Shown one piece after another: positions 26,464 through 35,623 of a DNA stretch of 64,000 bases. The DNA is from Arcobacter sp. CECT 8983. Lineage in GTDB: Bacteria; Campylobacterota; Campylobacteria; Campylobacterales; Arcobacteraceae. The position numbers were made by a program, and so were the translations under genes. The DNA lies in assembly GCF_004118855.1 (NCBI RefSeq), contig NZ_PDKF01000002.1:360690-424689 (forward strand), given 5' to 3'. Within the stretch, counting starts at the first letter, position 1. Each line of letters begins with the position of its first letter. The notes beneath the pieces were generated by a model. It worked only from the letters and a program-made list of their open reading frames with translations, was not told the DNA's origin and made no database searches.

Positions 26464-28348
26464 TGAGATTGAAAAAAAAGTTTTAGCATTAAAATATAGA
26501 CCGAAAAGATTTGAAGATTTAGTAGGGCAGACAACAATCTCTCAAACACTTTCATTAGCATTAGATTCAAATAGACTATCACATGCTTATCTTTTTAGTG
26601 GATTAAGAGGAAGTGGTAAAACTTCAACAGCAAGAATTATGGCAAAAGCACTTCTTTGTTCAAATGGACCAACATCAAAGCCATGTGAAGTATGTGAAAA
26701 TTGTCAAAGTGCAAATGCAAACAGACACTTAGATGTTATTGAAATGGATGCCGCTTCAAATAGAGGTATTGATGATATTAAAGATTTAATTGAACATACA
26801 AAATATAAACCAAGTTCTGCAAGGTTTAAAGTATTTATTATCGATGAGGTTCATATGCTTACTACACAAGCATTTAATGCCTTACTTAAAACACTTGAAG
26901 AACCTCCTGGTTTTGTAAAATTTATTCTTGCAACAACTGACCCATTAAAACTTCCTGCAACAATTTTAAGTCGTACTCAACACTTTAGATTTAATAAAAT
27001 AGCAAATACTGATGTACTTCATCATCTATCTCATATTTTAAATGAAGAAAACATTGAGTTTGAAACTGAAGCAATTGATATTATTTCAAGAAGTGGGCAG
27101 GGGAGTTTAAGGGATACTTTAACCTTACTTGACCAAGCTATTATTTTCTCAAAGGGAAAAATAACAGTTGCTTCTGTTGTTGATATGTTAGGTCTTATAG
27201 AACCAGAACTTATGAATAAGATTTTTGATGTTATATTAAAAAAAGGTGATGTAAGACAATTGGTTATTGAGCTTGAAAACTATGAAGTTTCTCAAGTTTG
27301 TGATGAGATGAGTATTTATCTTAGACAAAAAATGCTTGATAAAGATGCAAGATTTGATTTATTGCTTTTTGATAGATTCTTTAGAATTTTAAGTGATGCA
27401 AAACACTTATTATCTTTAAACTCAGATGGTACTTTTGTTCTTATTTTAACTCTTTCAAAAATGATTGAAGCAACAAATTTAAAAACTATTGATGATATTA
27501 TAAATCAAGTAGAAGAAGTAGAAGTTAAGCCAATGATGAAAGAGGCAATATCTATTGAAAAAGTAATGGAGCATGCAAATAATGATGTTAACCATGCTTA
27601 TGATGATATGCCAGTACAATTAAATGAACAATATCATCAAAATCAACGTACTTCTGATTCTCAAAATAATGATATCTCTTTAAATTCTGTAGATGCAATT
27701 GAGACTGTAAAACCTATTGAGACTGTAGAACATCCACCAGCTCAAGAAGAAATTCAAGAAAAAGAACCAGAAATACAAGAAGATAGTTTTGCAACTCCTT
27801 TTGATGAGTTTGCAACACCTTTTGATGAACCTATTGTTGAGCAAAAAGAAGAAAAGGTAGAAGATAGTGAATCTTCTATTACAGAAAAACCAAAGCAGTT
27901 TGAAACTGAAAATGTACAAGAAATAAAAGAAGAGCTTTCTTCTACACCTTTTGAAGATACAACACCATTTGAAACTACACCTACACCTGAATCAGTTCAA
28001 GAAGAAGCAATACAAAAAGAAGAACCTCAATCACCAGTTCATGAACCAGTAAATGAGAATAATGAAGAAGTAGTTTCACAAGCATATGATCCAAATAAAG
28101 ATGTTTATGAAAAACTTATAAATAAAGTTTATGAAAGAGATGTACAATTAGGGGAACTATTTGAATACAACTTTGTGTATAAATCATATGAAAATAATAA
28201 ACTTCAAATAAGCTCATATGCCCAAGGAGAAGATAGAAAATTCTTACTTAAACATTATGGTGTAATTAAAATATTCATTTATGATATTTTCGGAGAAAAT
28301 ACAGAAATTGAATTTATAAAGGAAGACCCCTCCGCAAGAGGAGCCTAA
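26453..28348 (+). CDS. dnaX: DNA polymerase III gamma/tau subunit, zero-frame product
   Basis: Clamp-loader ATPase. The 631 residues show Walker A GLRGSGKTSTARIM (near 45-58), a zinc site with CEVCENC, Walker B IIDEVHML, sensor ILATTDPLKLP, domain III, then a long acidic P/E/Q/T-rich linker (from about 360). The zero frame stops at 28346-28348, but coding clearly continues in the +1 frame to 28580 with a DnaX-like C-terminal end. Deleting one C of the CCCC at 28327-28330 would join the two into a 708-residue protein. Either a +1 programmed shift, a mutation or a sequence error is possible. Confidence 0.9.
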   Translation: MSNNEIEKKVLALKYRPKRFEDLVGQTTISQTLSLALDSNRLSHAYLFSGLRGSGKTSTARIMAKALLCSNGPTSKPCEVCENCQSANANRHLDVIEMDAASNRGIDDIKDLIEHTKYKPSSARFKVFIIDEVHMLTTQAFNALLKTLEEPPGFVKFILATTDPLKLPATILSRTQHFRFNKIANTDVLHHLSHILNEENIEFETEAIDIISRSGQGSLRDTLTLLDQAIIFSKGKITVASVVDMLGLIEPELMNKIFDVILKKGDVRQLVIELENYEVSQVCDEMSIYLRQKMLDKDARFDLLLFDRFFRILSDAKHLLSLNSDGTFVLILTLSKMIEATNLKTIDDIINQVEEVEVKPMMKEAISIEKVMEHANNDVNHAYDDMPVQLNEQYHQNQRTSDSQNNDISLNSVDAIETVKPIETVEHPPAQEEIQEKEPEIQEDSFATPFDEFATPFDEPIVEQKEEKVEDSESSITEKPKQFETENVQEIKEELSSTPFEDTTPFETTPTPESVQEEAIQKEEPQSPVHEPVNENNEEVVSQAYDPNKDVYEKLINKVYERDVQLGELFEYNFVYKSYENNKLQISSYAQGEDRKFLLKHYGVIKIFIYDIFGENTEIEFIKEDPSARGA

Positions 28349-28580
28349 AAATCAGAATAGTTCACAAGTAGAAGAACAAGACAATAACTCATCTGATAGT
28401 GGCTCTATGATTGAAGATGTAGAAGTGGGGTCTGGTTGTGTTGCAGATATGCAAAAAACAGCTAATCCTACTCCTTCTCAAAGGGAGTTAGAATTAAATG
28501 AGATATTAAATTCTCCTATGCTTGATAAAGCAAAGGAGCTATTACACGTTAAGAAGATAACTGTAAAAACTAGAAACTAA
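28320..28580 (+). other. dnaX: Out-of-frame C-terminal continuation of dnaX
   Basis: This +1-frame stretch opens right after a TAA at 28317-28319 and ends with TAA at 28578-28580. It encodes PPQEEPKNQNSSQ, an acidic linker, then RELELNEILNSPMLDKAKEL and VKKITVK, which resembles the end of many DnaX proteins (a P-x-x-x-K-A-x-E-L-hydrophobic helix followed by a basic/hydrophobic strand). It has no start codon with a ribosome site, so it is read only if the ribosome or polymerase shifts within 28320-28345. Confidence 0.75.
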
Positions 28581-28593
28581 TGAAAGGATATAT

Positions 28594-29424
28594 ATGATTT
28601 TAAAACTACTGATTCCATTGATTTTATTGCTAAGTTTTTTAAATGCAAATGACACGGAAGACAAGATATTAGAGTTTGAAGAAAAAAGATTTTCTCAAAA
28701 TCCTAGAATAGAAGTAAATGATTTATCTATTTTTATGAAAAAAGAGTTATCTCAAAAAGGTTGGTATGGTTTTATTGTTGATATTAAAGCAACAATGGCA
28801 GGAAATAACGTAAATGCAAAAGATATTGTTTTTTCAAATGGTGAAGTTATTTCATCGGAACTATTTGATTTAGAAACTGGAAAATCATTAAAAGATCTAA
28901 TGACACCAAAACTAACAAATAAGTATTATGATAAGAAAAGACTTATTGCAGGAAATCATAATGCAAAAGATAAGATTGTGATTTTCTCAGATCCTTTATG
29001 TCCATTTTGCATGGATTATGTGCCAGATGTAATAAAATATGTTAAAAAACATGAAGATAAAATTGCATTATACTATTATCATTTCCCACTTTTAGCACTT
29101 CATCCAGCAGCAGCACCTTTAGTAAAACTAATGGTAAAAGCAAAACATGATGGAATAGAAAATATAGAAGAAAAAATATATTCTATATTTTGGGATGAAA
29201 AATTTTCTTCAAAAGAAAAAGATGAGAGTGTTGTAATTGATGCTTTTAATAAAGAGTTTAAAACATTATATACAGAAGAAGATATAAATAGTAAAAATAT
29301 AAATGAAGAGATTTTTGAAGATGTATCTATGGGTGAAAACGTTTTAGTTCAAGGTACACCAACTGTTTTTATTAATGGTGAACAAGATAAAACTAAATTA
29401 AAATATGAAGAGTTAGGAAAATAA
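28594..29424 (+). CDS. Periplasmic thiol:disulfide oxidoreductase, DsbC/DsbG-like
   Basis: A 276-residue secreted protein with a signal peptide (LLIPLILLLSFLNA). An N-terminal domain of about 110 residues is followed by a thioredoxin fold with the active site C136-P-F-C139 (FSDPLCPFCM) and the cis-proline loop VQGTPTVFINGE. The layout is DsbC-like, with a DsbA-like insert. It probably forms or shuffles disulfides. AAAGG precedes the ATG; hemC follows immediately after the stop. Confidence 0.8.
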   Translation: MILKLLIPLILLLSFLNANDTEDKILEFEEKRFSQNPRIEVNDLSIFMKKELSQKGWYGFIVDIKATMAGNNVNAKDIVFSNGEVISSELFDLETGKSLKDLMTPKLTNKYYDKKRLIAGNHNAKDKIVIFSDPLCPFCMDYVPDVIKYVKKHEDKIALYYYHFPLLALHPAAAPLVKLMVKAKHDGIENIEEKIYSIFWDEKFSSKEKDESVVIDAFNKEFKTLYTEEDINSKNINEEIFEDVSMGENVLVQGTPTVFINGEQDKTKLKYEELGK

Positions 29425-30363
29425 ATGAAGAAAATAACAATAGCAACAAGAAGTAGTAAACTAGCACTATGGCAAAGTGAATATGTAAAAGCAAAACTAA
29501 ATGAGCACTACCCAGAACTTGAAGTTGAATTAAAAACTTTTTCTACAAAAGCAGATAAAATTTTAGATGTTCCTTTAGCAAAAATTGGAGGAAAAGGTCT
29601 TTTTACAAAAGAGTTAGAGGTTGCACTTTTAAATAAAGAAGCTGATATTGCAGTACATTCTTTAAAAGATGTTCCTGTTGAGTTTGAAGAAGGTTTTGTT
29701 TTAGCAGCTTTATCTCAAAGATTTGATCCAAGGGATGCACTTTTAAGCCAAAAGTACGCAAGTATTCAAGAACTACCTCAAAATGCAGTAGTTGGAACAA
29801 CAAGTTTAAGAAGAAGACTTGAAATAAAACTGTTAAGACCTGATATTGTTTTAAAAGATTTAAGAGGAAATATTAATACTAGAATTGCAAAATTAAAAGC
29901 TGGTGAATATGATGCTATTATTTTAGCAGCAACTGGAGTACAAAAACTTCAAATTGAAGATGAAGTAAAATATTTCAAACCTATTTCAACAGAAGAGATG
30001 ATTCCTTCTATGGGACAGGCAACTTTAGGTATTGAAACTTTAGATAATCCAGAATTAGTAGAGTTAGTATCTATACTACATGATAAAAATGCCGAGATTG
30101 AATCAACAATTGAAAGAGATTTTGTACGAACTTTAGAAGGTGGGTGTCAAGTTCCTATTGGAATTAAAGCAACAATTATTGATGAGAATTCTGTTGATGT
30201 AAGAGCAATTGTTGGTATGCCAGATGGAAGTGAATATATTAAAGAAGAAATTGTATCAAATATCAATGAATACAAAACAGTTGGTAAAACTTTAGCTCAA
30301 ACTTTTATTGATAAAGGTGCAAAAGAGCTACTAGCTCGTGCTGAAAAAGTAGCATTTGCATAG
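29425..30363 (+). CDS. hemC: Hydroxymethylbilane synthase
   Basis: Polymerises four porphobilinogens in haem synthesis. It shows ATRSSKLALWQ, catalytic D82 in HSLKDVP, the arginine-rich TTSLRRRLEIK and the dipyrromethane-binding C241 in EGGCQVPIG. The 312 residues are normal. It starts directly after the stop of the Dsb-like gene and ends with a terminator. Confidence 0.95.
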   Translation: MKKITIATRSSKLALWQSEYVKAKLNEHYPELEVELKTFSTKADKILDVPLAKIGGKGLFTKELEVALLNKEADIAVHSLKDVPVEFEEGFVLAALSQRFDPRDALLSQKYASIQELPQNAVVGTTSLRRRLEIKLLRPDIVLKDLRGNINTRIAKLKAGEYDAIILAATGVQKLQIEDEVKYFKPISTEEMIPSMGQATLGIETLDNPELVELVSILHDKNAEIESTIERDFVRTLEGGCQVPIGIKATIIDENSVDVRAIVGMPDGSEYIKEEIVSNINEYKTVGKTLAQTFIDKGAKELLARAEKVAFA

Positions 30364-30369
30364 CATTTT

Positions 30370-30391
30370 AAGGGGCTTTTAGCCCTTTTTG
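30370..30391 (+). terminator. Terminator after hemC
   Basis: AAGGGGCT and AGCCCTTT pair around a TTT loop (one G-T pair), followed by T residues. Confidence 0.7.
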
Positions 30392-30495
30392 CTTATTTAT
30401 TTCTCAAATTGAATAAATCCTTTCTTAAATTGTAAAATTCACTAGATTTTTCTTATATGTTTTTGTATTATTAATTATTAAATTAAGGAGATAAT

Positions 30496-31038
30496 ATGAG
30501 AATAAAAGCAGAAAATTCAATTTTTGTACAAGTTGACATCCAAGAAAAACTATTTCCACATATTTCAAATAATGAAGAGTTAGAAAAAAATCTACAGATT
30601 TTAATCAAAGGATTAAAACTACATGAGATTCCAGTTATTGTAAATGAACAATATAAAAAAGGAATTGGTGAAACGATACCAAGTATTCAAGAATTAACAA
30701 AAGATTATCCTCATTTTGAAAAAACAACATTCTCTTGTTGTGGTAATGAAGATGGATTAAATGCTATTAAAAATAGTGGGAAAGATACGGTTATTTTAGC
30801 AGGAATTGAAACACACGTATGTGTTTTACAAACAGCTATTGATTTACTTGAAGAGGGATTTAAAGTTGTATTAGTAACAGATTGTGTTAATTCAAGAAAA
30901 CAAGCAGATAAAGATATGGCAATAACTAGATTGGTTCAAGCAGGGGTTGTTCCAACAACTTATGAATCATTATTATTTGAATTAACTGTAAATGCAAAAC
31001 ATCCTGTATTTAAAGAAATATCAAAACTTGTAAAGTAG
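30496..31038 (+). CDS. Isochorismatase-family hydrolase, YcaC-like
   Basis: A 180-residue cysteine hydrolase with D14 (VQVDIQEKLF), K76 (FEKTTFSC) and C109 (GIETHVCVLQTA) as the catalytic triad. The short form with C-terminal DMAITRLVQAGVVPTTYES resembles YcaC and related stand-alone hydrolases. The substrate is unknown. AAGGAG precedes the ATG, and a hairpin follows the stop, so it is monocistronic. Confidence 0.85.
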   Translation: MRIKAENSIFVQVDIQEKLFPHISNNEELEKNLQILIKGLKLHEIPVIVNEQYKKGIGETIPSIQELTKDYPHFEKTTFSCCGNEDGLNAIKNSGKDTVILAGIETHVCVLQTAIDLLEEGFKVVLVTDCVNSRKQADKDMAITRLVQAGVVPTTYESLLFELTVNAKHPVFKEISKLVK

Positions 31039-31062
31039 CAAAGGCTACTTTACTTTAATTCT
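31030..31062 (+). terminator. Terminator after the YcaC-like gene
   Basis: GTAAAGTAGC and GCTACTTTAC form a perfect 10-bp stem with an AAAG loop overlapping the stop codon, followed by a T-rich stretch. Confidence 0.65.
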
Positions 31063-31124
31063 TTCACTTATTTATTTACTAAGGTTTACAATTTTGTTAT
31101 AATATTTCCCATTAAAGGCGAAAT

Positions 31125-32216
31125 ATGAAATACCTCTTAAATCTTCTACTTCTATTTTCAGTAAGTATAAGTTTATATGCAAATAACAATGAGTACTACC
31201 AAGTTAGAGAATATTTAAAAAAAAATAATCAAGAACATATTTATAAAGAGTTCAAGCAAACGGTAAAAGAAAAAGCAAAAGCTTTAGAAAAGAAGAATAA
31301 AAAAATAAAAATTGTTCTTGTTTACCCAGGAAATCAGATTTCTGATTATTGGAGAAAGAGTAAGCTTTCTTTTGAAAAAAGATTACAAGAGTTAAATATA
31401 AATTATGAATTAATAGAGTTTTTTACAAAACCTGCTATAGAGATAAAAGAGCAATCAAAACATCTTATGGAAGCTTTGAAATTAGAACCTGACTATTTAA
31501 TCTTCACATTAGATACAAGTAAACATAAAAAGTTTATTGAAAGAATTATTAGTAATAAAAAAATAAAACTTATATTACAAAATATAACAACTCCTTTAAA
31601 ATCATGGGGAGAGAGACAACCTTTTCTTTATGTAGGATTTGACCATTACAAAGGAAGTATTTTATTAGCAGATTATTATATAAAACAAACTAAAGGAGAA
31701 GGTAAATATGCTGTTTTATATGGTTCTAAAGGTTATGTTAGTTTTATGAGAGGTAATAAATTTGTAGACTATATAAGAAAGAATTCAAATTTAATCCTAA
31801 CAGATGAATATTATACAGATTTAAATAAAGAAAAAGCAAAAAATGCAACACTTGATTTACTTGATAGAAGTAGTGACATAAAGTTTATTTATGCATGTAC
31901 AACTGATATTGCCTTAGGTGCAATAGAAGCATTAAAAGAAAAAAACTTATTAGGGAAAATAAAAATAAATGGCTGGGGTGGAGGCTCTTCTGAATTAGAA
32001 GCTATTGAAAAAGCAGAACTTGATATAACTGTTATGAGAATGAATGATGATAATGGTGTAGCGATGGCAGAAGCAGTAAAGCTTGATATTCTAAAACAAC
32101 CATATAAGGTTCCAACTATATATTCTGGTAACTTTGCTATAGTAAAAAAAGGAATCAAAAAAGAAGAGTTAGAGAAACTAAAAAATAGAGCATTTAGGTA
32201 TACAAAAGATGACTAA
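31125..32216 (+). CDS. luxP: LuxP-like autoinducer-2 binding protein
   Basis: A 363-residue periplasmic binding protein with a signal peptide (NLLLLFSVSISLYA). It resembles Vibrio harveyi LuxP along its length (VYPGNQISDYWRKS, LILQNITTPLKSW, YVGFDHYKGS, VMRMNDDNGVAMAEA). With a constant offset of six, then five, residues it keeps every AI-2 contact I recall from the LuxP structure: Q71, S73, W76, T128, D130, N153, R209, T260, W284 and R305 (LuxP Q77, S79, W82, T134, D136, N159, R215, T266, W289, R310). TATAAT at 31098-31103 is a likely -10. The stop overlaps the kinase gene by eight bases. Confidence 0.88.
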   Translation: MKYLLNLLLLFSVSISLYANNNEYYQVREYLKKNNQEHIYKEFKQTVKEKAKALEKKNKKIKIVLVYPGNQISDYWRKSKLSFEKRLQELNINYELIEFFTKPAIEIKEQSKHLMEALKLEPDYLIFTLDTSKHKKFIERIISNKKIKLILQNITTPLKSWGERQPFLYVGFDHYKGSILLADYYIKQTKGEGKYAVLYGSKGYVSFMRGNKFVDYIRKNSNLILTDEYYTDLNKEKAKNATLDLLDRSSDIKFIYACTTDIALGAIEALKEKNLLGKIKINGWGGGSSELEAIEKAELDITVMRMNDDNGVAMAEAVKLDILKQPYKVPTIYSGNFAIVKKGIKKEELEKLKNRAFRYTKDD

Positions 32217-34338
32217 AAAAAAGTTTTCATTAACACTTATAAATAGTTTATCTATTATTATATTTTTAGTAGTTGTCTCTTTTGGTATTTCTATTTGGGC
32301 ATATTTCTCTACTGAGAAAGTATTAAATCATAATTTAAAACAGTATTTCAATCAAACAATAAATCTAACAAATATTATAATAGAAAATGAAAAAAGAAAT
32401 TTAGATGAAATAACATTCAAAATTAGTAAGATTCTTGTAAGAGTAGATGAAAATCAAAGTTCTTTAGGAAGATTAATAAGTGATTCCACATCAACTGATC
32501 AAGTTGATTTATTATATTTAGAAAAAAGCAATGAAATTATTAATTTTAGTAACTCTTTATTTGATACAGATTATATAATTAAAAAAATAAGTGAAAAAAG
32601 ATTAAAAGAAGGGAATATCTTTTTATTAATAGAAAATAAAGATGATATATATTTGATTTTACTTAGTTCAAAAAAAATTATTAATGAAAAAACAGGAAGA
32701 GTAAAAGCAAAACTTTATGCAGGAAAAATTATAAATGATAACTTTTTTATAGTTTCAAACATTAAACAAAATGCTTCTTTAGTAGATGTTTTTATTTATT
32801 ATAATGATTATCTAATAGCAACAACAGCAAAAAATGAGTTAGAAAATATCCAAAGTCTAAGAGATAAAGAGATAATAAAAGAAGATAAAAGAATTTATTT
32901 TAATGAAAAAGTTAATATTAGAAATGATGATTTCATAAATATTATATATATAATAAATAACTCATCAATCTCTTTACTCAAAAATGATTTTATAAAAGCG
33001 GGATTACTTTTACTATTTTTTGTGATAGTCTCTTTTTCTATTTTATATATATTTACTAATAGATATTTTATTAAACCTTTTTCAAAATTACTTAACTTTG
33101 CAAAGGAGTCAAAGGATAACAAATTAGTAATTTATGAACAAAGTAATATTTTAGAGTTTGATAATTTTGCAGTAAATTTAAAAGAGATTATTGATGAATT
33201 AAGAGATTTAAAAGAACAATATGCAAGAGCCATCGAGGGAGTTCAGGATGGACTTTGGGATTTAGATTTAGTAAATGATAGTGCGTATTACTCTAGAAGA
33301 TATTTAGAAATGCTAGGATACAACTCTTTAGATGAAGTGGATGACATAAAAAACTTTTGGAAAAAAAGTGTTCACCCTGCTGATTATAAAAATACTTTAA
33401 AAAAGTTAGCTAGACATCTAAAAGGTGAAACAAGTTTTTATCAGGACCATTATAGATTTAAATGTAAAGATGGGTCTTATAAATGGTTAAGAATTAGAGG
33501 AAAAATATTTTTTGATATTGAAGGTAAACCTGTTAGAATGACAGGTTTTCATACTGATATTGATGAGATTATTAAACTTCAAAAAGATAATAAGAAAAAA
33601 GAACAAATGATTTATCAACAAAGTAAGTTAGCATCTATGGGAGAAATGATTGGTAATATTGCCCACCAATGGAGACAACCTTTAAATGTAATTAGTACTA
33701 TATCTTCAAGTCAAATAATGCAAATTGAGCTGGATATTGATAAAAAAGAAGAGACTATAAAAAATCTAGAAAAGATAGTTAATACAGTTCAATATTTATC
33801 TACGATTATTGATAAATTTAGGAATTTCTTTAATCCAAATAAAGAACTTGAAGAGTTTAGTATAGAAGATGTAATCAAAGAAAATATCGAAATATTTGAA
33901 GCTTCATATAAATCACACGGAATATATCTTCAAACAGATTTAACACCAGTTAATATAAAAGGTTATAAGTTTGAATTAATGCAAGTAGTAATTAACCTTA
34001 TTAACAATGCTAAAGATGCCATTCAAGCTAATTTAAAACCTGAAAATAAAAAGTATATTTTTATGAAGAATTATATTGAAAATGATAAAGCAATCATTAA
34101 AATATCAGATAATGCAGGTGGAATAAAAAATAGAATAAAAGATAAGATTTATGAACCATATTTTACTACAAAACATAAATCTCAAGGAACAGGATTAGGA
34201 CTTTATATGTCTTCTGAAATAATCAAAAAGCATTTTAGTGGGCAAATAAATAATGAAACTATAGTATATGAATATGAAAATAATAAATATAAAGGTGAAG
34301 AGTTTACAATAATAATACCTATTGCTATAAATCAATAG
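32209..34338 (+). CDS. LuxQ-like sensor histidine kinase with PAS domain
   Basis: A 709-residue inner-membrane kinase: TM1 about 10-32, periplasmic domain 33-262, TM2 263-283, PAS with PAC 340-455, H-box phospho-acceptor H486 (MGEMIGNIAHQWRQP) and an ATPase domain (NLINNAKDAI, DNAGGI, GTGLGLY). In the periplasmic part the run from INEKTGRVKAKLYAGKIIND to NFF parallels the LuxQ pattern D-x-x-S-G-E-V-x-G-x-L-Y-x-G-x-x-L-D-N-N-F. Unlike Vibrio LuxQ it has no receiver domain, so it cannot feed a LuxU/LuxO relay in the same way. It overlaps luxP by eight bases, supporting a receptor complex. Confidence 0.85.
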   Translation: MTKKKFSLTLINSLSIIIFLVVVSFGISIWAYFSTEKVLNHNLKQYFNQTINLTNIIIENEKRNLDEITFKISKILVRVDENQSSLGRLISDSTSTDQVDLLYLEKSNEIINFSNSLFDTDYIIKKISEKRLKEGNIFLLIENKDDIYLILLSSKKIINEKTGRVKAKLYAGKIINDNFFIVSNIKQNASLVDVFIYYNDYLIATTAKNELENIQSLRDKEIIKEDKRIYFNEKVNIRNDDFINIIYIINNSSISLLKNDFIKAGLLLLFFVIVSFSILYIFTNRYFIKPFSKLLNFAKESKDNKLVIYEQSNILEFDNFAVNLKEIIDELRDLKEQYARAIEGVQDGLWDLDLVNDSAYYSRRYLEMLGYNSLDEVDDIKNFWKKSVHPADYKNTLKKLARHLKGETSFYQDHYRFKCKDGSYKWLRIRGKIFFDIEGKPVRMTGFHTDIDEIIKLQKDNKKKEQMIYQQSKLASMGEMIGNIAHQWRQPLNVISTISSSQIMQIELDIDKKEETIKNLEKIVNTVQYLSTIIDKFRNFFNPNKELEEFSIEDVIKENIEIFEASYKSHGIYLQTDLTPVNIKGYKFELMQVVINLINNAKDAIQANLKPENKKYIFMKNYIENDKAIIKISDNAGGIKNRIKDKIYEPYFTTKHKSQGTGLGLYMSSEIIKKHFSGQINNETIVYEYENNKYKGEEFTIIIPIAINQ

Positions 34339-34343
34339 GTATT
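34314..34343. terminator. Bidirectional hairpin between the LuxQ-like gene and nnrS
   Basis: AATACCTATTG and CAATAGGTATT form a perfect 11-bp stem with an 8-base loop spanning both convergent stop codons. T-tracts are modest. Confidence 0.5.
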
Positions 34344-35502
34344 AAACTCTTAATAAATATTTTCCATATTTTAAAGCCCAAGCAAAAAATAAAAGAATCC
34401 AAATAGTAGCACTTAAATGTAAGATATTCATAAATATTGTTGAATTATCTAATACTAAAATAGAAGCTGCAATTCTTGAAATAACTAATACTTGTGTTAA
34501 TATAAAAAGCCACTTTGTAAATTCGTCTGCAATAATAGGCTGTGCTGGAATAGCATGACCTAAGCTAACTCTACTTCCAAAACCTATTAATAAAGTTGTC
34601 ACAAAACCTAATGCAAAAATATGAAGTCCAAGCTTTAAAATAGAACCTTCTAAAAGTGACTCTAAAAATATTCCTAAAAAACCTAATGGAAACCATGCAA
34701 AACCTATTACTAAAATCTGTAAAATAGCACTTGTTTTTTTAAACATATTAAGTTTTATAAATACATATGTAAAGAATAGAAATGATAGAAGTGAGCTAAT
34801 CATAATAAGAGGTTTTAACTCAAACTGTAAAGCAATAGCAACAGTTGTAATAAGTATAAAAGACACTGGCTTTATAAATTTAGGTTTTTGCCAAGGGTTG
34901 ATTTTTGTATAGGTAAAATAAAATCCTGGAATCATTCGTAAGGCTACAAAATATACCATATTGATTAGATAAGTAAAAAATATTAGATATGATAAGTCTA
35001 AGCTAAATACTGCATCAAAAGTAAGAAGAACTGCTCCTAATGTAAATATAGAGTTTAAATAAATACTATCTTCTTTTATTAAAGCTTTTCCTTCTTTAAT
35101 AGTAGAATAAAAGATTTTAGCAAAATAGAACATTACTATAGCAACAATTAGTTTTCCTACAAGGGGATTAATTAATAAACTTATGAAAAAGGCAACTTGT
35201 AAAATAATCCAAGGTTTAACATATAATTCTTCTTTGATTGGTAATGAAGCATTATATTTAGGTATTACAGTAATTAAAAAACCTAAAAAAGCATTTGTAA
35301 ATACTGCATAATTTAATCCAAAACCATGAATTGTAGAAAATTCTAAAGAAAGCTTACCCATTAAAGAGAATAAAGTCATAATCATAATAAAAATAGCAAA
35401 AAAGATTGCACTTACAAAAAACATTTGATGAGGTTGAGAATAAAATCTTTCTTTCCAAGATTGTTTTAAAATTTGTGGATTCGGAGAAGTTGAAAATTGC
35501 AT
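34342..35502 (-). CDS. nnrS: NnrS family membrane protein
   Basis: A 386-residue protein with about 12 membrane helices. The family landmark HIFALGFVTTLLIGFGSRV followed by SLGHAI is present, with conserved histidines that bind haem and copper in NnrS. NnrS protects cells from nitric oxide in denitrifiers. No denitrification genes are nearby. It is monocistronic by context. Confidence 0.82.
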   Translation of the reverse strand: MQFSTSPNPQILKQSWKERFYSQPHQMFFVSAIFFAIFIMIMTLFSLMGKLSLEFSTIHGFGLNYAVFTNAFLGFLITVIPKYNASLPIKEELYVKPWIILQVAFFISLLINPLVGKLIVAIVMFYFAKIFYSTIKEGKALIKEDSIYLNSIFTLGAVLLTFDAVFSLDLSYLIFFTYLINMVYFVALRMIPGFYFTYTKINPWQKPKFIKPVSFILITTVAIALQFELKPLIMISSLLSFLFFTYVFIKLNMFKKTSAILQILVIGFAWFPLGFLGIFLESLLEGSILKLGLHIFALGFVTTLLIGFGSRVSLGHAIPAQPIIADEFTKWLFILTQVLVISRIAASILVLDNSTIFMNILHLSATIWILLFFAWALKYGKYLLRV

Positions 35503-35571
35503 ATTGCATCCTAAATAATTTTAGGAAGTATTACATAAAAAGAACAGTAATTTGTTGATTTTAATCAATAA

Positions 35572-35604
35572 AAAAAGGTCTGAATATAAAACTCAGACCT
35601 TTTT
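35572..35604 (-). terminator. Terminator after prpF
   Basis: AAAAAGGTCTGA and TCAGACCTTTTT form a perfect 12-bp stem around a 9-base loop, just past the prpF stop. Confidence 0.75.
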
Positions 35605-35623
35605 GGATAAATATATTGGCTAA

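Noticed and set aside
27680..27919. Minus-strand F/L-rich frame inside dnaX
   Set aside because: Produced by the acidic, repetitive dnaX linker read backwards.
28336..28343. AAGAGGAG as a prfB-like stimulatory Shine-Dalgarno for dnaX frameshifting
   Set aside because: It lies downstream of the most plausible slip site and directly at the stop codon, without the 3-base spacing seen in prfB; it simply encodes Gln-Glu-Glu in the continued frame.
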